This document shows positions 45,075 through 56,815 of a DNA stretch of 64,000 bases, one piece after another (positions within the stretch are counted from its first letter, which is position 1; each line of letters begins with the position of its first letter). Position numbers and translations under genes: made by a program. The stretch is from Mermis nigrescens. Its lineage: Eukaryota > Nematoda > Enoplea > Mermithida > Mermithidae. The stretch spans positions 1 to 64,000 of the forward strand of contig JAVLUZ010000191.1 in assembly GCA_036768485.1 (NCBI GenBank). The letters run 5' to 3'. The notes under the pieces were generated by a model that saw only the letters and a program-made list of their open reading frames with translations, did not search any database and was not told the origin of the DNA.

Positions 45075-45316
45075 ATTAAATTTCATATCTTTCTGTATAA
45101 TTCGTTTGATCTATGTATTGGTGCTATGCCTGCATCAACTTCTGCGTCTTCTATACCGGCTGTCGTACGGACTAAAAAGGCTGAAAACAGATTAAAAGCT
45201 ACACAATCATCTGAGAAACACAGCGAACAGAGCTCCGAATTAAGCAGCAGCCAATTAAGTCCGGCCGAAGCGCGAGCTTTGGAAGCTGCCAAAAGAGCGG
45301 AGTGGCGCAAAGCGAG
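45075..45316 (+). CDS. scrib: scrib exon 21: conserved C-terminal helix
   Basis: Strong core AVVRTKKAENRLKATQSSEK, then SSQLSPAEARALEAAKRAEW, ending RKA and the split arginine AG|gtgcat. It matches the vertebrate PVRTAKAERRHQERL...ALSPAELRALEAEKRALWRAAR. The 3' end is firm. The 5' end is uncertain: the frame is open back to an acceptor-like atag at 45074 (phase 0), but the residues there (IKFHIFLYNSFDL) look unlike protein of this family, so the true start may be nearer 45126 or use an unusual acceptor. Confidence 0.85.
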
Positions 45317-45594
45317 GTGCATATAAGACTTAAGTTTTGATCTTAGTTGATTGTTTTTATTTTAAAAAATCTGTTTGCTCTTATTTTATTTTAACTTTTT
45401 TTCACTTTTTTCGGTAGCAGTTTTATCTCTCATCCATCCGCAAATTTTGCTAGATTTGCTAGCTAAGTATAAATGCGGTTTATAGAACGCTTAGAGGTTA
45501 TTAAAAATGAAATTAAATTGCACTTTTATTTGCTTATTGATTTTCTGTCGCAAGTCGCAGGGACCCCCTTAAACAATGTATATCTGTCGTCTGA

Positions 45595-45985
45595 TCCGTA
45601 CGCAGCTTCGCCCAAAGGAAGGGGGCAAGATAACCTGGTTTATATCTCAGAAGCTTCGTTGATAAACCAATAAAATCGCGTTTTTCGACGTTTTTCAATT
45701 CGCTGTGCTCATTAACAATATATTAATTAATTTAATTAAATTGACTAAATATACATTAACTATTCCATATTCATAAAAAATTCGAATATTTCAAAAAAAA
45801 TTCCTCGAAGTAGTCTGCGAAAAGTGTCGTTTTTTTGTCATTTGGGGTAAAATTATGGAAAATACGTCACATAAGACGCGGTGCGTTGGAAATTTGGATA
45901 TTTCTAGCAAACATATGCAATATTTCCATCTTTCCATGCATTATCTCAAGCTTCCAAAAATTTTTTTGGTCAAGGGGGCGGCCGC
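45595..45985. repeat. Family O repeat
   Basis: GATCCGTACGCAGCTTCGCC, AAGATAACCTGGTTTATATC, TTTTTCGACGTTTTTC, then GGGGGCGGCCGCTCACGCCCC. Resembles 26260-26640 in layout. Non-coding. Confidence 0.5.
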
Positions 45986-46309
45986 TCACGCCCCTTGTCT
46001 GTCCTTAATTACACGAGTCTATCGTAGAAACATTTAGACGAGACTATGTTTTGTTCACTAAATTCTGAAAATCCCACTTTTGGACCTGAAATGCGATTTT
46101 TTCAAATTAACAACTACTTTCTTATCAGGAAAACCCGTTTTGTGATCCGAACAGCCTTGTCCTGGATTAGGACGAGCACTTTTAAATGCTAGACAACCAC
46201 TTTTTAACATTAAAAAAATCATTTTTCGAAGCTGGACAGACATGCAAAAAACTTTCAAGCTGGACATGGGACGGCCTCTTTTCTCAATACCAGGACAACG
46301 AACCATGGC

Positions 46310-46520
46310 TTGATATTTTTGGTGGGGTCCTCGGCCAAATTTAGGGGGTGCGGGGAATGACCTCCAATTTTTGGCCAAAACGGTCAAAAAAACCTAGAAA
46401 CGGCCATAAAAAATCAATTTTTTCTAAAAAAAATCATGGTTCAAAAGTTTTTGAGATGGGGAGGGGCAACCAACTTAGGGCGAGGTGATAACTTCTCCAC
46501 CCCGCCCCTGTTACATATAT
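46310..46520. repeat. Family K copy
   Basis: GGTGGGGTCCTCGGCC, GGAATGACCTCCAATTTTTG, GGCCAAAACGGTCAAAAA and a CCACCCCGCCCCTGTTACAT end. Same layout as 37632-37844. Confidence 0.65.
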
Positions 46521-46780
46521 GCAACCAACTATTTTTCATTGTAAGGATAGACGGAGCGAGCCACTGACCATCACCCGGGTGTATGTATGTCACGTGTTTT
46601 TATTTAGTTCAGGACAGCAAGATAAAATATTAATAATGTAGTCAATATAATTGTTGCAAGATTCTAGTAAAAGCTTCACTTATAGAATTCGTGTATTCTT
46701 TTAAATTTAATAAAGCTTCAAGTTTAATGTAAATAATAAATCAAATTTTTCTTAAATAGCTTTATTAGTTATTTTTTTAG

Positions 46781-46877
46781 GTTAAAATCTCTAGAGCGAG
46801 ATGCTTTGAAGGCTGAGAAAGTTATGTCTAGGGTTCAAGACATAACCGATGCTGCCACAGACGACGTTGATGATCAG
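46781..46877 (+). CDS. scrib: scrib exon 22: conserved helix continued
   Basis: Acceptor gttatttttttag. The first G completes the arginine of exon 21: R-LKSLERDALKAEKVMSRVQD, then ITDAATDDVDDQ, phase 0 out. It matches RMKSLEQDALRAQMVLSRSQE directly after LWRAAR in vertebrate Scribble, confirming both the gene and the junction. Confidence 0.95.
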
Positions 46878-47154
46878 GTTATTATGCTCTTCTATGTATA
46901 AGTGTAGTTGCAAAATTTTAATTTATAATTAATAATTATAATTTACAATAAATAATTTCACGCTAAAACTTGTTGAACCTTTAACTACCTTCGTCCTCTC
47001 TTTCTCTTCGATTTTATTTAATAGATACAATTTTCGTCTGCTATTGGAAGGTTTTTTAAAGTATTGAATTCTTTTCCTTCAATCATAACGTCTCCTTGTT
47101 GTTGAGCTATTCGGCTGATCTGCCGATCTCAATTTACACAGCGTCGTATATATT

Positions 47155-47535
47155 CAGACGTGCACAGCATGGTAATTCTGGCGAAAGAAAGTGAAATTTA
47201 AAAATGCCTTTTTTGCGCCAAAATAATGGTGGGACGCGTTAAAAACTTAGTTTTTTCGGCGTTTCTGACGATGCTCTATTTTTTTAGAGCAGAAAAACAA
47301 AAAAATTTCTAACAAAATCGGAAAAAGTCGAATAAATTGAACAAAATATAGTCAAAACATGAGTATAAGGTGCGAAGCGCTGAAAATTATACGCTTTTAA
47401 GCAAATATCTAAAAACGCTCAAAAAGTACCTTTTCTACGAATTTTCAGGAAATTTCTGGTAACCTACAAAAATCCGATTTTTTTAGGGGGTGGAGGGATT
47501 TTTTCTGTGTTGCCCCCTCTTAGATCATATATGTA
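47155..47535. repeat. Family A copy
   Basis: GACGTGCACAGCATGGTAATTC, TTTCTGACGATGCTCTATTT, GGTGCGAAGCGCTGAAAATT and the end TGCCCCCTCTTAGATCATAT. Full-length relative of 17015-17395. Confidence 0.75.
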
Positions 47536-47658
47536 TGGTCATGCCCGTATCCAGGATTCGGCTAAGAGTGGGAAACCAACATAAATTAGTCTATTATTGA
47601 TATCATTATTATTATTATTTTTGTTTTTATTATTAATATTATAACATGATGTGCTCAG

Positions 47659-47808
47659 GTAACTAACAGCTGTGGGCCTACTAACAGCTTGACTAACAGT
47701 TTAGTCACTAATCTAAAGCAAGATTGGCCCGAAATGCGGCTCATTGATCATGATGAACCTGTCTCAGATCAAGGTTCTATTGATTGGGAAGCTTCCGGCC
47801 AGCCTGCG
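47659..47808 (+). CDS. scrib: scrib exon 23: tail
   Basis: Acceptor atgtgctcag, phase 0 in and out (GCG|gtaact). VTNSCGPTNSLTNSLVTNLK, QDWPEMRLIDHDEPVSDQGS, IDWEASGQPA. Acidic and probably disordered. Both candidate last exons (50280 and 52416) join it in phase. Confidence 0.85.
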
Positions 47809-48129
47809 GTAACTTACGCTTGATTGCACGAAATATTTCAGTCGTGGTTCAAATCCCACTGCTATTGAGAATTTATAAATAATTGTTGAGTTTGCGATTT
47901 CTGTGTGTGCATGCTGTGGTCTTATCTATATGTATATCTATATACATCTTCGCCTGACGAAGGCAGCAGGTAAGCTGCCGAAACCTTACATATCTTAGTC
48001 ATTGAACTGATTGCTAATAAATTTATCCCTTTTTTATGTGACCGAAAAGGCCAAATAATCTATTGACTAATTATGAACCAGTCACAAACATTCCGAGCTT
48101 AATTATAGACTAATTAGTATTTCATATTT

Positions 48130-49380
48130 TTTTGAATTTTCAGTATTTCAATGACTTAAATTCAATGATCTATTTCACATCTACTTTTCCTTTCAGTCAT
48201 TTACTACACATCCATTGGGATTTTTCACCACCCACAGGAGAGGAGCCCAAGTATTTGTTGAATATTCAGTGGCAACCAAAGAAATTGAGTAAAAATTTCA
48301 GAACTAGTATGAAAAAACAAGACTTTAGTCATTCACTACACACTCATTAGGATTTTTCACCATCCACAGAAGAGGAGCACAAGTATTTGTTGAATATTTA
48401 AAGGCAACCAAAAAAACTTAAAAATTTTAGAACTAGTGTGAAAAAACAAGACTTTATTCGCAATAAATTTTACGAAATCTCGTAAAAAAGTATATATGGT
48501 CTGCATTAAAATGGTCTATTTTACATCTACTTCTCCTTCAAATCATTTACTACACATCTATTGGGATTTTATACCACCTATGGAAGAGGAGCTCAAGTTT
48601 TTGTTTAATATTCAATAGCAACAAAAAAGAATTGAGTAAAAATTTTAGAAGTAGTATGAAAAAACAAGACTTTAAGTCATTCACTACGCATTCATTGAGA
48701 TTTTGCACCACCCACAGACGAGGAGCATAAGTATTTGTTGAATATTTAAAGACAATCAAAAAACTAAATAAAAATCGTAGTACTAGTTTGACAAAACAAG
48801 TCTTTATTTGCAACCAAATTCACAAAATCTCGTGAAAAAGCATTTATGGTCTGCATGAAAATGACCTATTTCACGTACAGACCTATTGGGATTTTTCACC
48901 ACCTACAGGAGAGGAGCCCAAGTATTACATATATAGAGGCAGCAACCAAAAAAAATTAAATAAAAATTTTAGAACTATGCAGTATGAAAAAACAAGACTT
49001 TATTTGCTATCAATTCCTCGACATCTCGTAAAAAAGTATCTGTGGTCTACATTAAAAAGATTCATTTCACATCTAATTTTCCTTCAAGTCATTCAGTACA
49101 CACCCATTGGGATTCTTACCACCCACAGAAGAGGAGCCCAAATATTTGTCGAATATATAAAGGCATCCAAAAAAATTAAATAGAAATTTCAGAATTTTTA
49201 TATGAAAAAAACGTTATTTGCAATCAAATCCACAAAATCTTGTGAAAAAATTCATGGTCTGCATTAACATGATATATTTCATATCTACTTTCCCTTTAAG
49301 TCATTCATTAGAACCCAATGAAATATTTCGCCACCTAAAGAAGAGGAGCCCAAGTAAAAAAATTAAATAAAAATTTTAGA
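48130..49380. repeat. Satellite E array, left arm of large inverted pair
   Basis: Six or seven units of about 130-215 bases: AGTCATTCACTACACA, GGGATTTTTCACCACCCACA, AGAGGAGCCCAAGTATTTGT, GGCAACCAAAAAAATT, TATGAAAAAACAAGACTTTA, CAAAATCTCGTGAAAAA and TGGTCTGCATTAAAATG. Units in opposite orientation fill 50440-52110. The open frames 48132-49183 come from the repeat. Confidence 0.88.
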
Positions 49381-49384
49381 ACTG

Positions 49385-49845
49385 CAGTCGAACTCGGCTA
49401 TAAGACACCCTGGATATATGTAAGACTTTTAAGCTTATAAGACCCAAAAAATTCTGGTCCCAGTCATCCAGAATGCATTAAGATATGTTAGAAACTCGCC
49501 TATTAGACACTCGGCTATATGAGTATAAGACGCAGCTGACCTGTTTTCATTGCATATTCTTAATACATATAAAGCAAGTTCCATAAGACGCGGGCACCTT
49601 GGCTATAAGACGCGACCGCTTCAGCTAATCGATGTATAAATGTCTGTGAACAAAGGTGAAATTCTGTACAACTTTTTCTTTAAGTAAGGTTACATATAAA
49701 AGAAGTTTCAAGTGCAATGTGTGAATGTTGAGAAAATATGTAACCAAGCTCGAGAATAGTGTAGAATTGACCATAAGGCACTCGGCTATAAGACGCATTT
49801 AAACCCGGTCCCAAGGAAGTGGTGTCTTATATCCGAGTATGACTG
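49385..49845. mobile_element. Pogo/Tigger-like MITE, copy 3
   Basis: Starts CAGTCGAACTCGGCTATAAG and ends GTCTTATATCCGAGTATGACTG (shown as its two halves GTCTTATATCCG and AGTATGACTG), followed by TA. 461 bases. The interior repeats the terminal motif: GGCTATAAGAC/CTATTAGACAC/GGCTATAAGACGC appears at least six times. No transposase. Confidence 0.82.
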
Positions 49846-49849
49846 TACA

Positions 49850-50060
49850 TATAGTCAAGGATTTATACATAGCGCGGAGCGCCGAAAATTTGGTAATTTA
49901 TGAGTAAATAGATGGCTAAACACGCTTAAAACAGCTTCTTTTCTACGAATTTTTAGAAACATTTGGAAAATTGCGAAATTTGGAGGGATTGAGAAAATTT
50001 TGGGTGGGGGAGAAAGCGAAAAATGTTCTAAGTGTGAAATTTCCTCAAGATCATGTACAT
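49850..50060. repeat. Family A fragment, 3' half
   Basis: AGCGCGGAGCGCCGAAAATT, GAGTAAATAGATGGCTAAAC, TTGCGAAATTTGGAGGG and the end TCCTCAAGATCATGTAC. Corresponds to the last 200 bases of 17015-17395. Confidence 0.7.
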
Positions 50061-50279
50061 TCATGTGAATGTTTTTTTCTATTTGACGTTGACTTTTGAT
50101 AGATCTGAGGTGCTTTTCACTGCTTCTTTCATTCTGATTAGTCGACTGATTGTTTAAATTAACTTTTTCTCAGTGATTGGACTTGTGAATTTTAGCAAGA
50201 TCTATTCTATTGGCTATTCTCGAGCTTAATATTACTGTGTTGGTGGATTATAATTTTTTTCTTGCAATATGTATTTTAG

Positions 50280-50330
50280 GCTTTTGATAATGACGAGAAC
50301 GATCGAGTAGAACACGGAGGCCATTCATAA
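50280..50330 (+). CDS. scrib: scrib exon 24: terminal exon, short form
   Basis: Acceptor atgtattttag, phase 0: AFDNDENDRVEHGGHS then TAA. It joins exon 23 in phase and gives an acidic C-terminus. It sits in the gap between two oppositely oriented satellite E arrays. No clear AATAAA follows closely; the first resembling one is near 50572, inside the repeat. The exon at 52416 is an alternative end. Confidence 0.65.
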   Translation, partial: AFDNDENDRVEHGGHS

Positions 50331-50439
50331 ACTTTTTAAGAGCGCGATAAAGTAAGACCTGTGGTTTTTATCGGACTAGTTCTAGAGTTTTCCTCTAATT
50401 TTTTTATTGATGCCTTTAAAGATTCAAAAAATACTAGGG

Positions 50440-52110
50440 CTCCTCACTTTTGGGCTTGGAAAAATGTCAGCAGGTGTGTAGTGGATGACTTAAAAGGAAA
50501 GCAGACGTGAAATAGAAATTTTGATGCACACCATGAATGTTGTTTTTACGAGATTTTGCGGATTTATTTGCAAATAAAGTTTTGTTTTTTATATTAGTTC
50601 TAAAATTTCTATTTATTTTTTGGATGCCTCGAAAAATTTTAACAAATACTTGGGCTGGGCTTCTCATCTGTGAGTGGTGAAGGACGTCAGCTTGTGTGTA
50701 CTGAATGACTTGAAGGAAAATCAGCCATACCAATTGAAATTACTTGCTTCTCTTTTTTTGAATTTGAAGTCTTTGGCAAATGTGTGGGCTACTTACTAGT
50801 AGAGCAATGAGGCTCGATATCTGCTGTTTTCCGGCGTCTTACGGCATGTTAATGTATTTTCTTTACTCTGGCTCATAAACTGAGCTTCGGAAGCACTTTA
50901 CTTATAATGAATTTCGTTAACCTGGTATGGTTTGACTAATGCAACCTTCAAGGACTGTCTTATTGCGCTGTTTCTGTTGTCAAAAAGGAAGGATAGTCAT
51001 GGAAATCTTGTTTAATAAGCCTAACCAGAGTGGAAATGAGAGTAAGTGCATGAAAAATTACTGTTGGATGAAAGACTGCATAAAATATGGTATGAATGAG
51101 GAGATACGAGTAATATATGTACTGAACTCATGTAGAAATGTATAATGCAGCTGAGTGTGCGTATGTGTCCTTGTCTGATTGAACTCCATTACGAATGGAA
51201 CTAGTGATACAATCTTTTGTAACTCACCAACTCCTGATCAAATTTGCATGCTTTCAAATTTTGTTTTGAATTTGGAGCCTTTGGTGTATTTGTGGGCCAC
51301 TTAGTAGAGCACTGAGGCTTGATATCAGCTGTTTTTTCGCACTTTCGTATTCTCAATGCAATAGTTTTTCGTTCTGGTTCTTAAACTGGGCTTTGGAAGC
51401 ACTTTATACACAATGAATTTCTTTAATCTAGTATGGCTTCCCCAAGGCAACATCAACGACTTGTTGTCTCTTTTCTATGAATTAGGTAGTTAAGCGTGCA
51501 TGAAACTATTTTAAGGCAGATCCTAAATGGTTTTACGGTTTCGCGGATTTGTTTGCAAATAAAATTAGCTAGTTCTGAAATTTTTAAAATTTTCTTAAAT
51601 GCTTTTAAAAATTCAACAAATACTTGGGCTCCTTATCTATGGGTGGTGAAAGACGTCAGCTTGTGTGTAGTGAATGACTGGAAGGAATCTTAGCCACAAA
51701 ATAGATTAGATTAATGCATACCGTGAATGCTTTTTTCGATATTTTGCAGATTTATTTCCAAATAAAGTCTTGTTTTTTAATACCAATTCTAAAAGTTTTA
51801 TTGCGTTTTCTTGTATGCCTTAAAAATTCAACAACACACATGGAATCCTCATCTATTGGTGGTGAAAGACTTCTGTGTAGTGAATGACAAGGACAAATAG
51901 TCGCAAAATAGACCATTTTAATGCTGACCATAAATGTTTTTTTGCGAGATTTTGCGGATTTGTTTATTTTTTCATACTATTTCTAAACTTTTTATTGAAG
52001 TTTCTTGGATGACAGCAAAAATAGACACGAAATAGATCATTTTTAATGCATACCATAAATGCTTTTTTACAAGATTTTGCGAATCTACGAGTATAATTCA
52101 AATTGTTCTC
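50440..52110. repeat. Satellite E array, right arm, inverted
   Basis: The reverse complement restores AGTCATTCAGTACACAC, CACCACTCACAGATGAG, CCCAAGTATTTGTT, CATCCAAAAAATAAATAGAA and CAAAATCTCGTAAAAA, the unit of 48130-49380. It is interrupted by two related segments at about 50740-50935 and 51255-51445 that are direct duplicates of each other (CTGAGCTTCGGAAGCACTTT and CTGGGCTTTGGAAGCACTTT). Confidence 0.85.
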
Positions 52111-52415
52111 GTAATTAAAACTTTCAACAAAGTCGTGTGTCATCGAACGTTATCTTTTTATTTCTTCAGCGTAGTTGTAATATAGTTTTTGAACATAAAA
52201 TACTCGATTTTTTGCGAAAAATGCACACTAATCCTGATTGCCAATTGAATTATGAAAAAACTATTCACAGTGCAATTAAATAAAATGTGTAGATTTTACG
52301 TAATACATAGTAAATGTACATAATCCTACTAGCATGCTATGTTTAGATTTTTTGGCTCAGCCTGCAAGAAACTTTGGTTGGTATTGCACATATCATATTC
52401 AAAGTTTCCTTTTAG

Positions 52416-52463
52416 GTCGATGACGCGGAAAATTTTGCCCTCAACGAATCTACGTTTCGCTAA
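52416..52463 (+). CDS. scrib: scrib alternative terminal exon (candidate)
   Basis: Strong acceptor aagtttccttttag, then VDDAENFALNESTFR and TAA, phase 0. It would join exon 23 (47808) if exon 24 is skipped. The pyrimidine tract is better than that of exon 24. Short acidic ending of similar size to exon 24. The evidence is splice signal plus open frame only, with no homology I can claim. Confidence 0.5.
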   Translation, partial: VDDAENFALNESTFR

Positions 52464-52680
52464 TCCTGACGATAAGTGTGCGCAACGCATTTTAATTTAT
52501 TTGCGTTTATCAATTTAATTTTTCATGTCGTTTGTTATTTTTATCATCTGCAAACTATTTATGTCTTGCGCAGATCGTGTTTTGAATCAGATTGTACAAC
52601 GAACACGGCGTCAAACTGATGTTTTTTTATAAGTTTTTGCATACTAATGTTTTTCGACAAATCAAGTGTAGTACCATACA

Positions 52681-53083
52681 TGCACACGGTCAAAAGGACT
52701 GGAAGGGGTTAACCGAGTTTTTTTGGGGGAAGGGTAAATGAGTAATTTTTTGTACCTATATGATATCAAATTTTCGTAATTAATTAGTCCTATATGATGT
52801 TCCATGAATACTTTTGGTTAAATTTGTACGAAAACAATAAGGGCAATGGAATGATCTGTTATATCAAATATATACAAACTAATAAAAGAAAAGTGTCTGG
52901 ATGAATGAGTTGAACAGCCTACTGCTTGAAAAATAAGCATGTGTAATTGAAATTATGCTTTTATACGTAAATTCGCGCTTTTTCATCGTGCAAGCTGTCG
53001 GTTTTGGCCCAGAATGGCTTGAGGAGGTATGCCTTCCAAAAGTCCTGGTAAAGGGATACCCCACATCCCCCAGCAGGTATGTG
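52681..53083. repeat. Family I element
   Basis: Starts CACACGGTCAAAAGGACTGG and ends GGGATACCCCACATCCCCCAG. Similar to 31331-31722 throughout. Confidence 0.72.
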
Positions 53084-53140
53084 TGTGTATGTGTATGTGT
53101 GTGTATGCATGTGTATGTGTGTGTTTGTATGTGTGTATTC
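53084..53140. repeat. (TG)n/(TGTA)n microsatellite
   Basis: TGTGTGTATGTGTATGTGTG type repeat of about 55 bases at the end of the family I element. It causes Cys/Val- and His/Thr-rich open frames on the two strands. Confidence 0.9.
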
Positions 53141-56039
53141 ATACCGAATCAATTCACTGAAAAGGTATTTAAAAATTGCTGTAATGCATACCCGGACAAA
53201 AGGGAAGGTTTTATGGGACAAAATAGCCAAAAAAATCACCAAAAATTTTTATTCTGGATCTTTGACTCGCCAAATTACTCGGTCGGGCCCTCAAATTAAA
53301 GAAACACTGAATTGTCTGGAGCAAATGCGCCTAAGAAAAATCGAGGACGGGGTTTAGGCTCCAACCTAATCCTTTTTTCGACCTTTCTGCCCGCCCTCAA
53401 AGCATTAAATAGTATTCTCTTTTTAATTAATTAATTTTAAAATTTAATTAAAATTTTTAATTTTTTTATCAAATTTATCCCCGTAAATTTTAGATGCTGC
53501 CCATCTGTGGATTCCTTTTTCCATAGGTACGCAAGGTCAAACTTTCAGGGAGGGGTTAAAATCATAAACTTAGAGCTGGCTAAATGTATGAAAAATGATT
53601 CCATAGTTTAAAAAAATTGGCATCGTTTCAAAGCCATAGTTTTCCAGCATTTTTACAAATATATAGCCTTTTTGAACTTATAAACATTATTTTGCCCTTT
53701 TGAACTAAAAATTACTATTTAGTCCATTCAGAGTAGGAAAAAAGCTATAAATTGCTTTGAACCTCAGAAAGAATAGATATATGGCATTTCTAGGCTCCCA
53801 TGGCATGTTTCTGAGTCCGAAAAGGCCATACAGAAAGTGAACCAAAAAAGCTATGTAGTAATTTTTTTCGGCCAGAATGGCTATACAGCTATCAGTTTTC
53901 AAAGCTCAGGGGTGAGTAATACCCCTCTCACTTCCATGCCCATGTGTGCCACTTCCAATATTTTTACATTTTCTAATGCAAAAGACTGCTTCACGCCCAA
54001 ATGCATTTGCCTTGATTTGGACTATGCTTTCGAACCTTTGATTCTACTGTGTCGTCCTCGCTTAATTACCCTAAAGGTTGCTTTGGCGCGTTTTGTTCGT
54101 TAACGTTATTTATGAACAACATTTTGAATTATTCTAGGTACAATTAAATTATATATGAAATCGTTGAATTATAACGATTTTATTTTTTTCATGATTAATT
54201 TTGCTTTTAATATTTAAATCGTATCGTCGCGTTTTTGAACATGAAATGTCTTTATTGCAATTATATCACTTATGTACAGACTGAGTCGTCAGCCAGGTTT
54301 CCTGTGTAACTATATAGATATTTTTTATACATATTTATACCTATAATAGTTTGAAATTGGCTTCTCTTATAGAAATTTTTAATAATTTCAAGCATTATTT
54401 GTGTTTAGACCAATTTTGTGCGCATGCCATTTTAGTCTTCGAATTTGTGAGAAAAAATCCTCTCGCTATTTACGGCCAGGAAATTTTTTTCGCCTCGAAT
54501 TTGTTGATATCTTGGCAAAGACCGTATGAAGAACAGCAAGCATACGGTTTTAGATTTATCTCATTGCTTCAGAATTAGCCTGTTAAAATTTATAAGATTC
54601 AAGTTTTGGAACCTGCGTTCTTATATCTGTCAGCCTGCATCACATAAGTTTGTGCATGAATTTAATGAACCAATCTTCCTTGTTAGTGATGATGTGACAG
54701 TTTTTCACACGTGTGTATCACAAATTAATTTAGCAACCGTGATCTGTCAGTTACTGTCGGTGTTCTTAAGATTCATGCTTAAATTTTGAAACGAATTTGA
54801 GTTTTCGGTTTGCGCACAGATCTTTGTCCCTAGCTATAGGCATTGTCCCAGTTTTCCACTTGCCATTATTTTTTTCCTGTTAATGAAGGTAAAAGGGAAT
54901 AACACAACTGCAGTCCATTTCAGTGCATGTCTATTTTACGAAACCTTATGCATGGAAATCAACTTTCAGCGATCTAGCGAGCAGCTACAAAAGTACTTTA
55001 TAGGCAGCGTACTGTAATACAATTTTGCATAGTAAAACTTCATATGTTTATCAGTTGCTATGCACTGTATCATGATTACTGCCCCAGTTAACACAGTTGA
55101 ACCGTTTTTATAATCAATTTTCGTCGATTCAGGAACTGTAATCCATGCACAAGGTTTCGTGAAACAGACTAGCTCTAGTTTTTGTTAACGATTACGTCAT
55201 ATTTTGGACTTGAGTTTCAATTGGAGGAAAGTCGTTTATTCTCTCATGCGTAGATACCTATTGAACGGTATTTACGACGTTGATATTTTACTTAGTGCAA
55301 CGCTACCTACATTTTTTTATGCCTACGTATGCTGTTTATGTCTGTTCGCTATTATAAATTATGTTTAGACAGCGTTTCCTGTACAACATCTGTTTCGTTT
55401 ATTTCAAATTGCTTACTTTGATTCAACACGTTATAAATACATAATTCATAAATAAACTTTACTAATTGAGTGTATAGGAGTTACTGTAGCGCTCGATTTT
55501 TTCCGTGCTCGGTGCGGAGTTGATGGCGAATTTTTTATGGGTATGGCGGGTCGAGCGATGAAGGAATCGGGTGTTACAGTAATAAGCAAATTGGTTTACC
55601 GAGCTAATTCATGCACTAGGTTCAAAACTATAGACTATAGTCTGTTTCAAAAATCTTTGGACCTTTTACAGTAAGATACTTCAAGGGTAAACATTATTTA
55701 GCCAATCAGCTGTCACAGCTTTCTGACTTACCTATTACGCCAACTGATTCGCCAATCCTCGAAGGAGCTATGTAGCATTCTTAACAGACGCGCTGCTACA
55801 CTACTTCTTTTTCACAACTTCGTGCATAAATTTTAAGAATTTTCATCGACAGTAAGCCGAGAGGTTACGATACTATATATAACATCAATGCTATAATCGC
55901 AATCTGTCAACTTGTTGTCGCAGATACTTTTTAAAATTTATGCACGTGTTTCCTACTGCTAAACCACATCGTTCTTAAATGCATCGATGTTTGCTACTTT
56001 CGATTTTTTTATTCGATCGTTTTTTGGTTTGACAGTTTA
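53141..56039. other. Region without recognised gene
   Basis: About 53150-53400 and 53530-53930 look like degraded repeats with G/C-run edges. From 53.9 to 56.0 kb I see AT-rich unique-looking DNA. The open frames at 53837-54103 and 54351-54789 have no family resemblance and no clear splice structure. This is the likely intergenic space after scrib. Confidence 0.4.
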
Positions 56040-56240
56040 TTTCAATCTGCAGGCTGCAGAATATACTTCGGTTTTTTGCGTTGCTTAGAGAAAGTAATTT
56101 TTAGCAGATTTTGCGACTTTAGGCATTTATGTATGCTGGTGTTTTTTCCTAGTCCCCCTCCTTTTACAAACTAATCCACAATCCCAAGTATATTCGTCTT
56201 TTCTTTGTTCCATCGCAGCATTTTTTTTGCTAGTGCCCTA
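56040..56240. repeat. Family C right arm
   Basis: GCAGAATATACTTCGGTTTT, GTTGCTTAGAGAAAGT, TTTTTTCCTAGTCCCCCTCC, CCAAGTATATTCGTC and GTTCCATCGCAGCATT, as in 12472-12650. The left arm is missing. A satellite D array follows after about 150 bases. Confidence 0.8.
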
Positions 56241-56394
56241 GTTTTCATTAGCATGATTTGAGTAAATCAGTCAGCAAACACATTCGGTAACATGCCACAA
56301 TAATGACAGCAGTCCAAGAATGCGGAAAACAATATTGTTCTGAACATCCGCATTATTTTTTTGAAACAAGACAACCCTATTTTATTTAAATATA

Positions 56395-56815
56395 TCGAAG
56401 GTTTTCAGCAAACGTTTCACGCAAATGTTGGGTGTAAAGAACACTTACGCTCAGATTCGTAATCCTGATGTTACATGGAAAATTTTGAAAAAATTAAGCT
56501 TCTGCAACGCGCTTAAACTAAATTAAATTTTCAATGTAAAGTTTACGTGACTACTTTCTATAAATAAAACGTAGTCAGATTCGTAATCCTGACCTTACGG
56601 AACATTTTTTGAAAAAATTCACGTTTTGCAACTCTGAGTGTAAACTACACATTTACAAAAAATGAATAGTACAAACTTTACACAACTACTGGGCGTAGAG
56701 AAACCTTACAGTCAGATTCGTAATTCTTACGTTACGAAGAACATTTTCCAAAAAAAACTAAGCTTCTGCAAGGCTCTAACACTAAATTTAATTTGCATTG
56801 TAAAGTTTACATAAT
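56395..56815. repeat. Satellite D array, locus 3, first part
   Basis: Units with CAGATTCGTAATCCTGATG, AAGCTTCTGCAACGC and ACTACTGGGCGTAGAG. It continues at 57780 after an interruption of about 960 bases. Confidence 0.85.

Noticed and set aside
47849..47870. GGTTCAAATCCCAC, resembling a tRNA B box
   Set aside because: No A box, no acceptor stem and no anticodon arm upstream; it directly follows the exon 23 donor.
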